Source: Methylobacillus flagellatus
GTDB taxonomy: Bacteria; Pseudomonadota; Gammaproteobacteria; Burkholderiales; Methylophilaceae
DNA: 64,000 nt
Assembly (NCBI RefSeq): GCF_005502435.1
Contig: NZ_SCOU01000003.1
Location: 186,001-250,000 of the forward strand
Direction of reading: 5' to 3'
Shown here: positions 7,871-18,128 of the stretch, one piece after another
How positions within the stretch are numbered: position 1 is the stretch's first letter
How the letters are laid out: every line of letters begins with the position of its first letter
Program-made: the position numbers and the translations under genes
The notes under the pieces: model-generated
The model's database searches: none
What the model was told of the DNA's origin: nothing
What the model saw: only the letters and a program-made list of their open reading frames with translations

Positions 7871-9303
7871 CCCGCCAGCCTTTGCAGTAACTTCTGATGG
7901 ATGCCGCCGAAGCCGCCATTGCTCATGACCAGCACATGGTCGCCCGGCCGGGCCGCCTGCACGATGGCATCCACCAGCAGATCCAGATGTTCCGAGACCA
8001 CCGTTCTGGCGGCGATAGTCTGCAATGCCGCTGCAGCGTCCCAGCCCAGGTTGCCCGCATAACAGAACACCAGATCGGCGTCGCGCAGACTGTCCGGCAG
8101 AGCGGCTTTCATCACGCCCAGCTTCATGGTGTTGGAGCGTGGCTCCAGCACCGCAAGGATGCGGCTGGCGCCGACCTTGGCGCGTAGCCCGGCCACTGTG
8201 GTGGCGATGGCGGTCGGGTGGTGGGCAAAGTCGTCGTAGACGGTGATGCCATGCACCACACCACGCACTTCCATGCGGCGCTTCACGTTCTGGAACTCCG
8301 CCAGTGCCGCGATGGCGACCTGTGCCGTCACGCCCACATGGCGTGCGGCGGCGATGGCTGCCAGGGCATTCATGCGGTTATGTTCACCCAGCAGCGCCCA
8401 GCGCACGCGGCCCAGCCGCTGGTGCTGGAAGTGCACATCGAAACTGCCTTCGGCATCGACATGGCTGGCGGTCCAGCCGTCAGTGGCACCGAAGTTCTCC
8501 ATGGCAAACGTCTCTACCGGGGTCCAGCAACCGCGCTGGATGACGCGCTGCAAGCTGGCTTCCATGCCGTTGGCCACCACCAGACCTTGTTGCGGCACGG
8601 TGCGCACCAGGTGGTGGAACTGCGTTTCGATGGCGGCAAGGTCGGCAAAGATATCCGCGTGGTCGAATTCCAGATTGTTCAGCACCGCAGTGCGTGGCCG
8701 GTAATGCACGAATTTAGAACGCTTGTCGAAAAAAGCGGTGTCGTATTCGTCGGCTTCGATCACGAAGAACGGCGAACACGCATCGTCGTTGGGCGCGCTA
8801 TTGCCTAATGTGCTTGTTGGGCTCTGGTACAGGCTGTCATTGGGCGAGATGCCAGGCAGGCGCGCCGAGATGCCGAAGTTCTGTGGCACGCCACCGATCA
8901 GAAAACCCGGTGCCAGGCCGGCATAGTCCAGTATCCAGGCCAGCATGGAGCTGGTGGTGGTCTTGCCGTGGGTGCCCGCCACCGCCAGCACCCAGCGGCT
9001 GTGCAGCACGTTCTCTGCCAGCCACTGCGGGCCGGAGATGTAGGGCAGGCCGCGATTGAGGATCTCCTCCATCAGCGGGTTACCGCGCGACACCACATTG
9101 CCGATCACGTAGATGTCCGGGTTCAGCGCGGTCTGCTCGGGCGCAAAACCTTCGATGAGCTGGATGCCTTGCGCTTCAAGCTGCGTGCTCATGGGCGGGT
9201 AGACATTGGCGTCGCAGCCGGTGACGGTATGACCGGCCTGCTTGGCCAGCACCGCGATGCCGCCCATGAAAGTGCCGCAGATGCCAAGGATATGGATGTG
9301 CAT
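7867..9303 (-). CDS. mpl: UDP-N-acetylmuramate:L-alanyl-gamma-D-glutamyl-meso-diaminopimelate ligase
   Basis: Cytoplasmic Mur-ligase-fold enzyme of murein recycling, joining the recovered tripeptide L-Ala-D-Glu-mDAP to UDP-MurNAc. 478 residues, slightly longer than the usual ~455. The N-terminal Rossmann motif is GICGTFMGG, the ATP-binding loop is GTHGKTTTSSML, and the central DEYDTAFFDKRSKF segment is typical of Mpl rather than MurC. Start ATG at 9303. It lies between metH and the TonB-like gene on the minus strand with very short gaps. Confidence 0.93.
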   Translation of the reverse strand: MHIHILGICGTFMGGIAVLAKQAGHTVTGCDANVYPPMSTQLEAQGIQLIEGFAPEQTALNPDIYVIGNVVSRGNPLMEEILNRGLPYISGPQWLAENVLHSRWVLAVAGTHGKTTTSSMLAWILDYAGLAPGFLIGGVPQNFGISARLPGISPNDSLYQSPTSTLGNSAPNDDACSPFFVIEADEYDTAFFDKRSKFVHYRPRTAVLNNLEFDHADIFADLAAIETQFHHLVRTVPQQGLVVANGMEASLQRVIQRGCWTPVETFAMENFGATDGWTASHVDAEGSFDVHFQHQRLGRVRWALLGEHNRMNALAAIAAARHVGVTAQVAIAALAEFQNVKRRMEVRGVVHGITVYDDFAHHPTAIATTVAGLRAKVGASRILAVLEPRSNTMKLGVMKAALPDSLRDADLVFCYAGNLGWDAAAALQTIAARTVVSEHLDLLVDAIVQAARPGDHVLVMSNGGFGGIHQKLLQRLAG

Positions 9304-9310
9304 GGGGTTC

Positions 9311-12300
9311 CTAGCTCAGGTTGGGCGCCAGCCAGCGCTCCAGATAGTCCACTGGCAGGCCGCGACGTGCCGCCATGTCGGCCAACTGGTCCGTGCCTAT
9401 CTTGTCCACGCTGAAGTAGCGCGCTTGCGGGTGGGCCAGATAAAAGCCGGATACGGCCGCCGCTGGCGTCATGGCGAACGAGTCGGTCAGCGTCATGCCG
9501 ATGGCCTCGGCCTGCAGCCAGTGGAACATGTCCGGTTTGACGGTATGGTCCGGGCAGGCCGGGTAGCCGGGCGCCGGGCGTATGCCCTGATATTCTTCCT
9601 TGATCAGCGCTGCGTTGCTCAGTTGTTCGCCCGCTGCATAGCCCCACAGGTCGGTACGCACGCGTTCATGCAGATATTCCGCGAAAGCCTCAGCCAGGCG
9701 GTCAGCCAGCGATTTCAGCATGATGCTGTTGAAATCGTCATGGGCGGCCAGGAAGCGCTGTTCGTGCTTTTCTATGCCCAGGCCGCCGGTCACCGCGAAC
9801 AGGCCGATGTAGTCGGCGATGCCGCTGGGCTGGCCATCGACCAGCTTGGGCGCGATGAAGTCGGCCAGACACTGGTTGGGTCTGGCCACCCCGTCGACCA
9901 CCGGCTTGACGCTCTGCTGGCGCATGCCATACCAGGTGAACGCCACTTCGCTGCGGGTATCGTCGGTATAGATTTCGATATCGTCGTCATTGACGCTATT
10001 GGCCGGTAACAAGGCCACCACGCCGTTGGCGGTCAACCAGCGGCCATCGATGATCTTCTTGAGCATGGCCTGCCCTTCGGCGAACAGCTTGCGCGCTGCT
10101 TCGCCGACGACCACGTCATCGAGGATGGCCGGGTAAAAGCCAGCCAGGTCCCAGGTCTGGAAGAACGGACCCCAGTCTATATAATCCGCCAGCACGCCAA
10201 GATCCATATTGTTGATCTCGCGGCGCCCAATGAACTTGGGTTTCACCGGGGCTTGTGCGCCGCTGAATGCCACACGCGTCTTGTTGGCGCGCGCATCGTC
10301 TATGCTGAGCAGGGGCGTGCCCTTTTTGTTGGCGTGCTGCTGGCGTGCCCGTTCGTAGTCGTTGGCTACCTCGGCCACATAGTGGTCGCGCTGCTCGGGC
10401 GTGAGCAGTGACTGCATCACCGACACCGAGCGCGAGGCGTCCGGCACGTAGATGACCGGGCCTTCGTAGTGGGGGGCGATCTTCACGGCCGTGTGCGCGC
10501 GCGAGGTGGTGGCACCGCCGATCAGCAGCGGCGTCTTGAGGCCACGGAAATGGTCGTCGCGCTGCATCTCGCGGGCCACATGCGCCATTTCTTCCAGCGA
10601 GGGCGTGATCAGACCGGACAGGCCGATGATGTCGGCGTTCTCGGCCTTGGCCATGGCCAGGATCTCGCTGGCCGGCACCATCACGCCCATATTGACCACT
10701 TCGAAATTATTGCACTGCAGCACCACCGACACGATGTTCTTGCCGATGTCGTGCACATCGCCCTTCACGGTGGCGATCACTACCTTGCCCTTGGGCTTGG
10801 ATTTCGCTCCCGTACGTTCTTCTTCGGCCAGTTTTTCGGCTTCGATGTAGGGGATCAGGTGGGCCACGGCCTGTTTCATCACGCGCGCGGATTTGACCAC
10901 CTGTGGCAGGAACATCTTGCCCTGGCCGAACAGGTCACCCACGATGTTCATGCCGTCCATGAGCGGACCTTCGATCACATGGATGGGGCGACCACCCTTG
11001 TTGAACACCGCCTGACGGGCCTCTTCGGTATCTTCGACGATGAATTCGGTGATGCCATGCACCATGGCGTGTGCCAGGCGCTTCTCCACCGGCACCGGGG
11101 CTTCTGCGCTGCCGCGCCATTCGCTGGTCGCCATCTCCTTCTTGCCGCCTGCTTTGAGCGTGGAGGCGATGGCGATCATGCGCTCGGTGGCATCCGGTCT
11201 GCGGTTCAGCACCACGTCCTCGACACACTCGCGCAGTTCGGCATTCAGGTCGTCGTAGACGCCCATCATGCCGGCATTGACGATGCCCATGGTCATGCCC
11301 GCCTTGATGGCGTGATACAGGAACACGGTGTGGATGGCTTCACGCGCCGGGTCGTTGCCACGGAAGCTGAAGCTCACATTGGACACACCGCCGGAGATGC
11401 GCGCGTAGGGCAGGTTGTCCTTGATCCAGCGTGTGGCATTGATGAAATCCACAGCGTAGTTGTTATGTTCTTCGATGCCGGTGGCGATGGCGAAGATGTT
11501 GGGGTCAAAGATAATATCTTCTGGCGGAAAGCCAATCTCGCTCACAAGCAGATCGTAGGCGCGCTTGCAGATCTCGATCTTGCGCTCGTAGGTATCGGCC
11601 TGCCCCTTCTCGTCGAAGGCCATGACGATGACGGCCGCGCCATAGCGGCGGCATAGCGTGGCCTGGCGCAGGAACTCGGCCTCGCCTTCCTTCATGGAAA
11701 TGGAGTTGACGATGGCCTTGCCCTGCACGCACTTGAGGCCGGCTTCGATGACTTCCCATTTGGAGGAGTCGATCATGACCGGCACGCGGGCGATGTCGGG
11801 CTCGGAGGCGATCAGGTTGAGGAAATGCGTCATCGCCTTGACGGCGTCCAGCATGCCTTCGTCCATGTTGATGTCGATCACCTGCGCGCCGTTCTCCACC
11901 TGCTGGCGTGCCACGCTGAGCGCTTCTTCGTATTGCTCGTTGATGATCATGCGCGCGAACGCCTTGGAGCCGGTGACGTTGGTGCGCTCGCCCACGTTGA
12001 CGAACAGCGAGTCATCGTCGATGACGAACGGCTCCAGCCCGGACAGGCGTGTAGCGACTGGCGGTGTGGGCAGCAGGCGTGGTGGCAGGCTGCTGACTTC
12101 GCGGGCGATGGCGGCGATGTGTGGCGGCGTGGTGCCGCAGCAACCACCGGCGATATTGACGAAGCCGCTGGTGGCGAATTCGCGCAGCAGTGAGGAGGTA
12201 TCGGCCGGTTTTTCGTCAAAGCCGGTGTCGCTCATCGGGTTGGGCAAGCCCGCGTTGGGGTAGATGCACACAAAGGTGTCGGCGATCTGCGCCAGTTCTT

Positions 12301-13138
12301 CGGCATACGGACGCATCAGCGTGGCGCCCAGCGCGCAGTTCAGGCCTATGGTGAGCGGACGGGCATGGCGTACCGAGTTCCAGAACGCGGCCACGGTCTG
12401 ACCGGACAGGATGCGGCCAGAGGCATCGGTGACGGTGCCCGAGATCATGATGGGCAGGCGTGCGCCGTGTTCCTCGAAAAAAGTCTCGATGGCGAACAAT
12501 GCGGCCTTGCAGTTCAGGGTGTCGAAGATGGTTTCCACCATCAGGATGTCCGCCCCACCTGCCACCAGGCCACGCGTCTGTTCCAGATAAGCGGCGGTGA
12601 GTTGGTCGAAGGTGACATTGCGTGCGGCCGGGTCGTTGACGTCCGGCGAGATCGAGGCGGTCTTGGGCGTGGGGCCGAGTGCGCCCGCCACGAAGCGTGG
12701 TTTGTCCGGCGTGCTGTACTGGTCACAGGCAGCCCGTGCCAGCCTGGCCGCTTCCACGTTCATCTCATAAGCGAGATGCGCCATGTGGTAATCGTCCTGC
12801 GCGACCGTGGTGGCGCCGAAGGTGTTGGTCTCGATGATATCGGCACCAGCGGCCAGATACTGCGCGTGGATCTCGCGGATGATGTGCGGCTGTGTCAGCG
12901 TCAACAGCTCGTTATTGCCCTTGAGGAAGATCTCGCGTTGACCGGCAGGTGCCTGAAAATCGGCAAAGCGCGTACCGCGATAATCCTGCTCGGTCAGCTT
13001 GTACTGCTGGATCATGGTGCCCATGGCGCCGTCCAGGATCAGGATGCGCTCGGCCAGCAGTGCGCGCAGGCGTGCTTCGGTCGGCGACATGCTGTAAGCG
13101 GGGGATGGGGTAGCAGTTGGAACGGTGGATTGTGTCAT
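9311..13138 (-). CDS. metH: Cobalamin-dependent methionine synthase
   Basis: A 1275-residue cytoplasmic enzyme that methylates homocysteine from methyl-tetrahydrofolate. All four modules are present in order: homocysteine domain (zinc ligands in GLNCALGAT and [10 protein letters not shown]), pterin-binding domain ([20 protein letters not shown]), B12 domain with DVHDIGKN carrying the axial His, and the C-terminal AdoMet reactivation domain ([11 protein letters not shown]). The frame is open to a TTG at 13162, but the ATG at 13138 giving MTQSTVP is a more normal start. The upstream gap is too short to hold a cobalamin riboswitch. Confidence 0.95.
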   Translation of the reverse strand: MTQSTVPTATPSPAYSMSPTEARLRALLAERILILDGAMGTMIQQYKLTEQDYRGTRFADFQAPAGQREIFLKGNNELLTLTQPHIIREIHAQYLAAGADIIETNTFGATTVAQDDYHMAHLAYEMNVEAARLARAACDQYSTPDKPRFVAGALGPTPKTASISPDVNDPAARNVTFDQLTAAYLEQTRGLVAGGADILMVETIFDTLNCKAALFAIETFFEEHGARLPIMISGTVTDASGRILSGQTVAAFWNSVRHARPLTIGLNCALGATLMRPYAEELAQIADTFVCIYPNAGLPNPMSDTGFDEKPADTSSLLREFATSGFVNIAGGCCGTTPPHIAAIAREVSSLPPRLLPTPPVATRLSGLEPFVIDDDSLFVNVGERTNVTGSKAFARMIINEQYEEALSVARQQVENGAQVIDINMDEGMLDAVKAMTHFLNLIASEPDIARVPVMIDSSKWEVIEAGLKCVQGKAIVNSISMKEGEAEFLRQATLCRRYGAAVIVMAFDEKGQADTYERKIEICKRAYDLLVSEIGFPPEDIIFDPNIFAIATGIEEHNNYAVDFINATRWIKDNLPYARISGGVSNVSFSFRGNDPAREAIHTVFLYHAIKAGMTMGIVNAGMMGVYDDLNAELRECVEDVVLNRRPDATERMIAIASTLKAGGKKEMATSEWRGSAEAPVPVEKRLAHAMVHGITEFIVEDTEEARQAVFNKGGRPIHVIEGPLMDGMNIVGDLFGQGKMFLPQVVKSARVMKQAVAHLIPYIEAEKLAEEERTGAKSKPKGKVVIATVKGDVHDIGKNIVSVVLQCNNFEVVNMGVMVPASEILAMAKAENADIIGLSGLITPSLEEMAHVAREMQRDDHFRGLKTPLLIGGATTSRAHTAVKIAPHYEGPVIYVPDASRSVSVMQSLLTPEQRDHYVAEVANDYERARQQHANKKGTPLLSIDDARANKTRVAFSGAQAPVKPKFIGRREINNMDLGVLADYIDWGPFFQTWDLAGFYPAILDDVVVGEAARKLFAEGQAMLKKIIDGRWLTANGVVALLPANSVNDDDIEIYTDDTRSEVAFTWYGMRQQSVKPVVDGVARPNQCLADFIAPKLVDGQPSGIADYIGLFAVTGGLGIEKHEQRFLAAHDDFNSIMLKSLADRLAEAFAEYLHERVRTDLWGYAAGEQLSNAALIKEEYQGIRPAPGYPACPDHTVKPDMFHWLQAEAIGMTLTDSFAMTPAAAVSGFYLAHPQARYFSVDKIGTDQLADMAARRGLPVDYLERWLAPNLS

Positions 13139-13254
13139 CAAAAACAACGATTGCCGCAGCAAGGATTAAAGGCTTGATTTTAACACTTTAACTGCCCGGT
13201 TCCGAAGGGCGCACGCGGCTAAATCACGGTTTGACCAGGCGGCAAGCATAGAAC

Positions 13255-14760
13255 TCAGTCGCCGGCGAGACGCCGGTACTGGATGGCTTCTGCAATATGC
13301 GCTGGCTGTACCTGTTTGGACGTCGCAAGATCGGCGATGCTGCGTGCCACTTTGAGGATGCGATGATAGGCGCGCGCAGAAAGATCGAGCTTGGCGATGG
13401 CGAGTCTCAGCAGTTGCAGTCCGGCAGGGTCGGGCTGGCAATGGGCATCGATCTCCAGGCTGCCAAGGCTGGCATTGGCTTTGCCCTGCCGTTGCAGTTG
13501 TAAGGCGCGAGCCTGCTCCACGCGGTGGCGGATGGCGGCGCTGGGCTCGCCTTGGCTGGATTTAAGCAGCTCATGCTCTGGCAGTGCAGGCACTTCGATG
13601 TGCAGGTCGATGCGGTCCAGCAGCGGCCCGGAGATGCGGCTGCGATAGCGTGCCACCTGGTCTGGCGTGCAGCGGCATTTGTTGTTGTGATGGCCAAGAT
13701 AGCCGCATGGGCAGGGGTTCATCGCGGCCAGTAACTGGAAGCTGGCCGGGAAGTCAGCCTGCCGTGCTGCGCGCGAGATGGTGATGTGGCCGGATTCCAG
13801 CGGTTCGCGCAGCACTTCCAGCACCTTGCGATCGAATTCGGGCAGTTCATCCAGAAACAGCACGCCATGATGGGCCAGCGAGATCTCGCCTGGACGCGGG
13901 TTGCCACCTCCGCCTACCAACGCCACCGCCGATGCGGTGTGGTGCGGGTTTCTGAACGGCCGTTGCCGCCAGTGCGCCAGCCGGAAACCACCATTCAGGG
14001 ACTGGATGGCGGCCGATTCCAGTGCCTCGGCTTCCGTCATGGTGGGCAAAATGCCGGGGAAACGGCTGGCCAGCATCGATTTGCCGGTGCCCGGCGGGCC
14101 GCTCATCAGTACGCTGTGCCCGCCTGCGGCAGCGATCTCCAGTGCGCGCCTGGCCTGCGACTGGCCTTTCACTTCCTCAAAATCCGGATAATCCCTGGCC
14201 AGTGACAATGTGCTGGCGGCCTGCGGTGTCAGCAAGGCGTGCCCTTGCAGATGCGCGCAGACCTGCAGCAGGTTGTTGGCCGGCAGGATCACCGCTTGTT
14301 GCACCAACGCGGCTTCTGCCGCATTGGCAGCGGGCAAAATAAAAGCCCGTGACGGGCTTGAGGTTTGTCCTTGCAGGCTGGCGGTCATGGCCAGTGCACC
14401 GCGTATGGGCCGTAATTCACCGGTCAGCGCCAGTTCGCCTGCCACTTCATAATTGTCCAGCGCGCTGGCGGGTAATTGCCCGGAAGCGGCGAGGATGCCG
14501 AGCGCGATAGGCAGGTCATAACGGCCGCTTTCCTTGGGTAAGTCGGCGGGTGCCAGGTTGACGGTGATGCGACGCATGGGGAATTCGAATTGCGCTGTTT
14601 GCAGCGCCGCGCGCACACGGTCTTTGCTTTCTTTTACTTCGGTCTCGGGCAGGCCGACGATGGTGAAGCTGGGCAGGCCGTTAGCGAGATGCACCTCGAC
14701 CACCACTGGCGGGGCGTCCATGCCGGCCAGCGCACGGCTATGCACAATTGCGAGGCCCAT
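13255..14760 (-). CDS. comM: YifB/ComM-family magnesium-chelatase-like AAA+ helicase
   Basis: A 501-residue protein of the YifB/ComM family, a hexameric helicase that promotes branch migration during natural transformation in Vibrio and Acinetobacter. The N-terminal Lon-like domain is followed by the AAA+ core with Walker A SGPPGTGKS, the segment LFLDELPEF as Walker B, and the C-terminal cysteine pattern CPCGYLGH. Full length for the family. The gene is widespread also in non-competent bacteria, so it does not by itself show competence. It follows ubiK on the same strand after 17 bases. Confidence 0.9.
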   Translation of the reverse strand: MGLAIVHSRALAGMDAPPVVVEVHLANGLPSFTIVGLPETEVKESKDRVRAALQTAQFEFPMRRITVNLAPADLPKESGRYDLPIALGILAASGQLPASALDNYEVAGELALTGELRPIRGALAMTASLQGQTSSPSRAFILPAANAAEAALVQQAVILPANNLLQVCAHLQGHALLTPQAASTLSLARDYPDFEEVKGQSQARRALEIAAAGGHSVLMSGPPGTGKSMLASRFPGILPTMTEAEALESAAIQSLNGGFRLAHWRQRPFRNPHHTASAVALVGGGGNPRPGEISLAHHGVLFLDELPEFDRKVLEVLREPLESGHITISRAARQADFPASFQLLAAMNPCPCGYLGHHNNKCRCTPDQVARYRSRISGPLLDRIDLHIEVPALPEHELLKSSQGEPSAAIRHRVEQARALQLQRQGKANASLGSLEIDAHCQPDPAGLQLLRLAIAKLDLSARAYHRILKVARSIADLATSKQVQPAHIAEAIQYRRLAGD

Positions 14761-14777
14761 AACTGCGCTCCGCCTGA

Positions 14778-15029
14778 TTAGAGTGCGTTTTCCTGCGTGG
14801 CGCTTTGTTCCAGTTCAGCCACTCTGGCTTCCAGTGCATCCAGCTTGGCGCGGGTCTGGCGCAGCACCTCTTGCTGGATATCGAACTCTTCGCGTGTCAC
14901 CAGTTCCATTTTGGTGAGCGCGCCCTGTAATAGTGCACGCAGGTTGTTTTCCACATCGCTGGCCGGGCTTGAATTGATTAAATCCCTGAATTTATTTGAT
15001 AAATTTTCAATCGTCGGGTTGTTGAGCAT
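14778..15029 (-). CDS. ubiK: UbiK-type ubiquinone biosynthesis accessory factor (BMFP domain)
   Basis: An 83-residue acidic, helical protein of the YqiC/UbiK family that assists the Ubi complex in ubiquinone synthesis. The product begins MLNNPTIENLSNKF and ends in a coiled-coil (REEFDIQQEVLRQTRAKLD). The open frame starts at 15059, but AGGAGAG directly before the ATG at 15029 decides the start. It is divergent from the porin/glnK/amtB unit and may form an operon with comM. Confidence 0.87.
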   Translation of the reverse strand: MLNNPTIENLSNKFRDLINSSPASDVENNLRALLQGALTKMELVTREEFDIQQEVLRQTRAKLDALEARVAELEQSATQENAL

Positions 15030-15091
15030 GTTACTCTCCTGATGCGCTCTGACTGTCATGGCAAGTGCAAACCATCTTCTCTAGTGCTGAT

Positions 15092-15108
15092 TGCACTGTT
15101 GTTGTGCT
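15092..15108 (+). promoter_or_regulatory. Candidate NtrC-binding site
   Basis: TGCACT (15092-15097), 5 bases, TGTGCT (15103-15108), an imperfect dyad close to the NtrC consensus TGCACY-N5-GGTGCA. It sits ~100 bases upstream of the sigma-54 promoter at 15201, the usual enhancer distance. An overlapping half-site, GTGCTGATTGCAC (15084-15096), may extend it. NtrC binding is an inference from sequence and from the downstream glnK/amtB genes. Confidence 0.55.
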
Positions 15109-15200
15109 GCATTCTATTGCAAACATCCTTCCAACGGTATTTTTGTGGACACCGCTTCCGATGGGTTGCGTAAGTGCTTGATTTGATTTAATCCATTATT

Positions 15201-15217
15201 TTGGCACGGCGGTTGCT
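15201..15217 (+). promoter_or_regulatory. Sigma-54 promoter of the porin-glnK-amtB unit
   Basis: TTGGCACG (15201-15208), four bases, TTGCT (15213-15217): a full match to the -24/-12 consensus with the GG and GC dinucleotides 12 bases apart. Transcription should begin near 15228, about 50 bases before the porin ATG. Together with the upstream NtrC-like site this indicates nitrogen-limitation control. Confidence 0.85.
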
Positions 15218-15277
15218 TAGCATTCATCGCAAAATTTGCAGTGTGTTTTGTTTATTTTAATTTCGAAAGGATTTTCC

Positions 15278-16051
15278 ATGCGTAACCCTATTCTCGTTGC
15301 CGCCGTTCTTGGCGCTCTGACTTTGCCAGTGGCAGCGCTAGCAGAAGAAGCGGTAGCCCCAGCAGCTGAATCCCCGCACACGTTCACCTATAACGTTGGT
15401 CTGTACAGCCAGTACATATTCCGTGGCTTGACCCAAACCCGCGCACACGCTGCCCTGCAGGGTGGTGTCGATTACTCCCACGCCAGCGGTTTCTACCTGG
15501 GTGCCTGGGGTTCCAACATCAGCTGGCTGACCGATGCGAACGTCTATGCCAACTCCAGCTTGGAACTTGACTTGTACGGTGGTTTTGCCAGCGAGATCGG
15601 TGAAACCGGTATCGGCTACAACGTTGGTATCCTGCAATACATCTACCCAGGTAACCGCTTCTCCGGTACCAAGAACGCAGACACTACCGAAATCTACGGT
15701 AGCCTGGCTTACGGCTGGGTTTCTGCCAAGCTGTCCGCGGTTGCTTCCAGCAATGCATTCGGTTTTGCTGATGCAGATGGCAGCACCTATTCCGAACTGA
15801 ACCTGAACGTACCGTTCGGCAAGGGCTACACTGGTCTGGCTCACGTGGGTTATCAAGACTTCACCGGCGCTGGCAACAGCACCTTTGACTACACCGACTG
15901 GAAACTGGGTCTGACCAAGTCCTGGGACAACGGCGTGAATATCGGTGGCTATTACACCGCTACTGACGGCAAGCTTTCCCGTTTCACCGATGCTTCCGGC
16001 TATAACATCGCCAAGGATCAGTTCACGGTATTCGTTCAGAAAACCTTCTAA
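15278..16051 (+). CDS. TorF-family putative outer-membrane porin
   Basis: A 257-residue exported beta-barrel protein of the Gcw_chp/TorF group. The signal peptide (MRNPILVAAVLGALTLPV, cleavage after ALA) is followed by repeated Tyr/Gly-rich strands such as YNVGLYSQYIFRGLTQTR, and the protein ends in Phe (VFVQKTF), the usual barrel-insertion signature. The start at 15278 has AAAGGA upstream; the longer frame from 15236 would spoil the signal peptide. In betaproteobacteria this family commonly precedes glnK/amtB and may pass small nitrogen compounds through the outer membrane, which remains an inference. Codon use looks like that of a highly expressed gene. Confidence 0.85.
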   Translation: MRNPILVAAVLGALTLPVAALAEEAVAPAAESPHTFTYNVGLYSQYIFRGLTQTRAHAALQGGVDYSHASGFYLGAWGSNISWLTDANVYANSSLELDLYGGFASEIGETGIGYNVGILQYIYPGNRFSGTKNADTTEIYGSLAYGWVSAKLSAVASSNAFGFADADGSTYSELNLNVPFGKGYTGLAHVGYQDFTGAGNSTFDYTDWKLGLTKSWDNGVNIGGYYTATDGKLSRFTDASGYNIAKDQFTVFVQKTF

Positions 16052-16100
16052 GTTAGGCTTTGCGGGGCGGCGTCCGGGGTTGGTTGCCGCCCATTCATAA

Positions 16101-16454
<354 letters not shown>

Positions 16455-16460
16455 AAGGGG

Positions 16461-17897
16461 ATGGAAATGAAAAAAATCTTATCCATGATGGCGTTGGTTG
16501 GCGTGCTGGGCCTGGGTTTTGGTACCCAAGGTTTTGCCGAAGAGCCGATGCCAGCTGAAGCGGCTGCTGAAGTCGTTGCAACAGAGGCAGCACCTGCTGC
16601 TGAAGAAGCAGCGCCGGTTGTTGCCGCAGAAGAAGCGGCACCTGTTGAAGAAGCCGCTGCTGCAGAAGAAGAGCCTACGCTGGATGCTGGTAACACCGCC
16701 TGGATGATCGTGGCGACGGTGCTGGTGCTGGCGATGATCATTCCTGGTCTGGCCCTGTTCTACGGTGGCCTGGTACGTACCAAAAACATGCTGTCGGTAC
16801 TGATGCAAGTGTTCGTCACCTGTGCTCTGGTCTCCGTGATCTGGGTGGTGTATGGCTATAGTCTGGCATTCACGGATGGTGGCAGCCTCAACGGCTACAT
16901 CGGTGGTCTGAGCAAGGCGTTCCTGGCGGGTATCACGCCTGACACGCTGAGCGGCACCATTCCCGAGTTCGTGTTCATCACCTTCCAGCTGACCTTCGCT
17001 GCGATCACCCCTGCGCTGATCGTCGGTGGTTTCGCTGAGCGCATGAAGTTCTCTGCTGTGCTGCTGTTCGTGGCACTGTGGGTGACCTTCGTGTATATCC
17101 CGGTCGCACACATGGTGTGGGGCGGCGGTATCCTGGCTGAACTGGGCGCCAAGGACTTTGCAGGTGGTACGGTCGTACACATCAACGCTGGTATCGCCGC
17201 GCTGGTGGGTGCTCTGGTCCTCGGCAAGCGTCTGGGTTACGGCAAGGAAGCCATGCCTCCGCATAGCATGGTCATGACCATGATCGGTGCTTCCTTACTG
17301 TGGGTGGGTTGGTACGGCTTCAACGTCGGTAGCGAACTGGCTGCTGACGGCGTGGCTGGCCTGGCTCTGGTCAACACGCAAGTGGCGACCGCTGCTGCTG
17401 TACTGGGCTGGATCTTCGTTGAATGGCTGGGCAAGGGTAAGCCTTCCATGCTGGGTGGTGCTTCCGGCGCGGTTGCTGGCCTGGTGGCGATCACCCCGGC
17501 TTGTGGCTTCATCGGCCCGATGGGTGCCATCATCCTCGGTTTCGTTGCCAGTATCGTCAGCTACTGGGCGGTCACCAGCATGAAGGCTAAGCTTGGTTAT
17601 GACGACTCTCTCGATGTATTCGGTATCCACGGTGTCGCTGGTCTGATCGGCGCACTGGGTACTGGTGTACTGATGGATAGCGCCATGGGCGGTGTTGGTT
17701 ACGCTGAAGGTGTGACCATGGGTGCACAGATGTACTCGCAAGTGGTTGCGGTTGGCGTCACCATCCTGTGGGCGACCGTCATCAGCTACATCCTGTACAA
17801 GATCGTGGATGTGCTGGTTGGTCTGCGCGTTTCGGAAGAATCCGAGCGTGAAGGTCTGGACACCACCGAACACGGTGAGCGTGCCTACCACTACTAA
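16461..17897 (+). CDS. amtB: Ammonium transporter AmtB with Ala/Glu-rich N-terminal extension
   Basis: A 478-residue inner-membrane ammonium channel. After a signal peptide (MKKILSMMALVGVLGLGFG) comes a ~50-residue Ala/Glu/Pro/Val-rich periplasmic stretch (residues ~27-73), then eleven membrane helices beginning AWMIVATVLVLAMIIPGLAL. The pore histidines are in FAGGTVVHINAG and DVFGIHGVAG, the Asp in AKDFAGG. Starts at 16461 or 16467 are both possible; the second gives the cleaner signal peptide. The C-terminal tail ends AYHY. Regulated with glnK; GlnK presumably plugs the channel. Confidence 0.94.
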   Translation: MEMKKILSMMALVGVLGLGFGTQGFAEEPMPAEAAAEVVATEAAPAAEEAAPVVAAEEAAPVEEAAAAEEEPTLDAGNTAWMIVATVLVLAMIIPGLALFYGGLVRTKNMLSVLMQVFVTCALVSVIWVVYGYSLAFTDGGSLNGYIGGLSKAFLAGITPDTLSGTIPEFVFITFQLTFAAITPALIVGGFAERMKFSAVLLFVALWVTFVYIPVAHMVWGGGILAELGAKDFAGGTVVHINAGIAALVGALVLGKRLGYGKEAMPPHSMVMTMIGASLLWVGWYGFNVGSELAADGVAGLALVNTQVATAAAVLGWIFVEWLGKGKPSMLGGASGAVAGLVAITPACGFIGPMGAIILGFVASIVSYWAVTSMKAKLGYDDSLDVFGIHGVAGLIGALGTGVLMDSAMGGVGYAEGVTMGAQMYSQVVAVGVTILWATVISYILYKIVDVLVGLRVSEESEREGLDTTEHGERAYHY

Positions 17898-17926
17898 GCG
17901 CGTAGCTTAAGCCTTAGCAGTCAATC

Positions 17927-17957
17927 AAAGCGGACACTTCGGTGTCCGCTTTGTTTT
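17927..17957 (+). terminator. Rho-independent terminator after amtB
   Basis: Perfect 11-bp stem AAAGCGGACAC (17927-17937), TTCG loop, GTGTCCGCTTT (17942-17952), followed by GTTTT. It separates the amtB unit from the sigma-54 element downstream. Confidence 0.88.
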
Positions 17958-18002
17958 GGCTGTCATAAATGGTCACTTTTCTGTCAGCTTGTGGGTGGCA
18001 GT

Positions 18003-18019
18003 TGCCCATGTTTGGTGCG
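18003..18019 (+). promoter_or_regulatory. Candidate NtrC-binding site of the small-RNA promoter
   Basis: TGCCCA (18003-18008), 5 bases, GGTGCG (18014-18019): 9 of 12 positions agree with TGCACC-N5-GGTGCA. It is 100 bases upstream of a second sigma-54 promoter, the same geometry as at 15092/15201. Confidence 0.5.
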
Positions 18020-18102
18020 TAATCTGCAGCGCAAGCCTGGGTAGCAGCCAAGTCTAAGCCATAAACTGTAAGGAATAAGCCGTGTTGATAGACAGATTGA
18101 AG

Positions 18103-18120
18103 TTGGCATTGTTATTGCAT
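18103..18120 (+). promoter_or_regulatory. Sigma-54 promoter of a putative small RNA
   Basis: TTGGCATT (18103-18110), GTTA, TTGCAT (18115-18120): -24 GG and -12 GC are 12 bases apart and only the seventh-eighth positions deviate from TGGCACG. Start of transcription is expected near 18129. The next terminator is only ~90 bases downstream, so its product is probably a short RNA and not the gshA message. Confidence 0.75.
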
Positions 18121-18128
18121 GATAAACA

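Noticed and set aside
10469-11656. 395-codon open frame opposite metH
   Set aside because: Antisense shadow of the cobalamin and pterin domains; His-rich composition without recognisable fold.
13139-13254. Cobalamin riboswitch upstream of metH
   Set aside because: Only ~115 bases are available and no B12-box sequence is seen.
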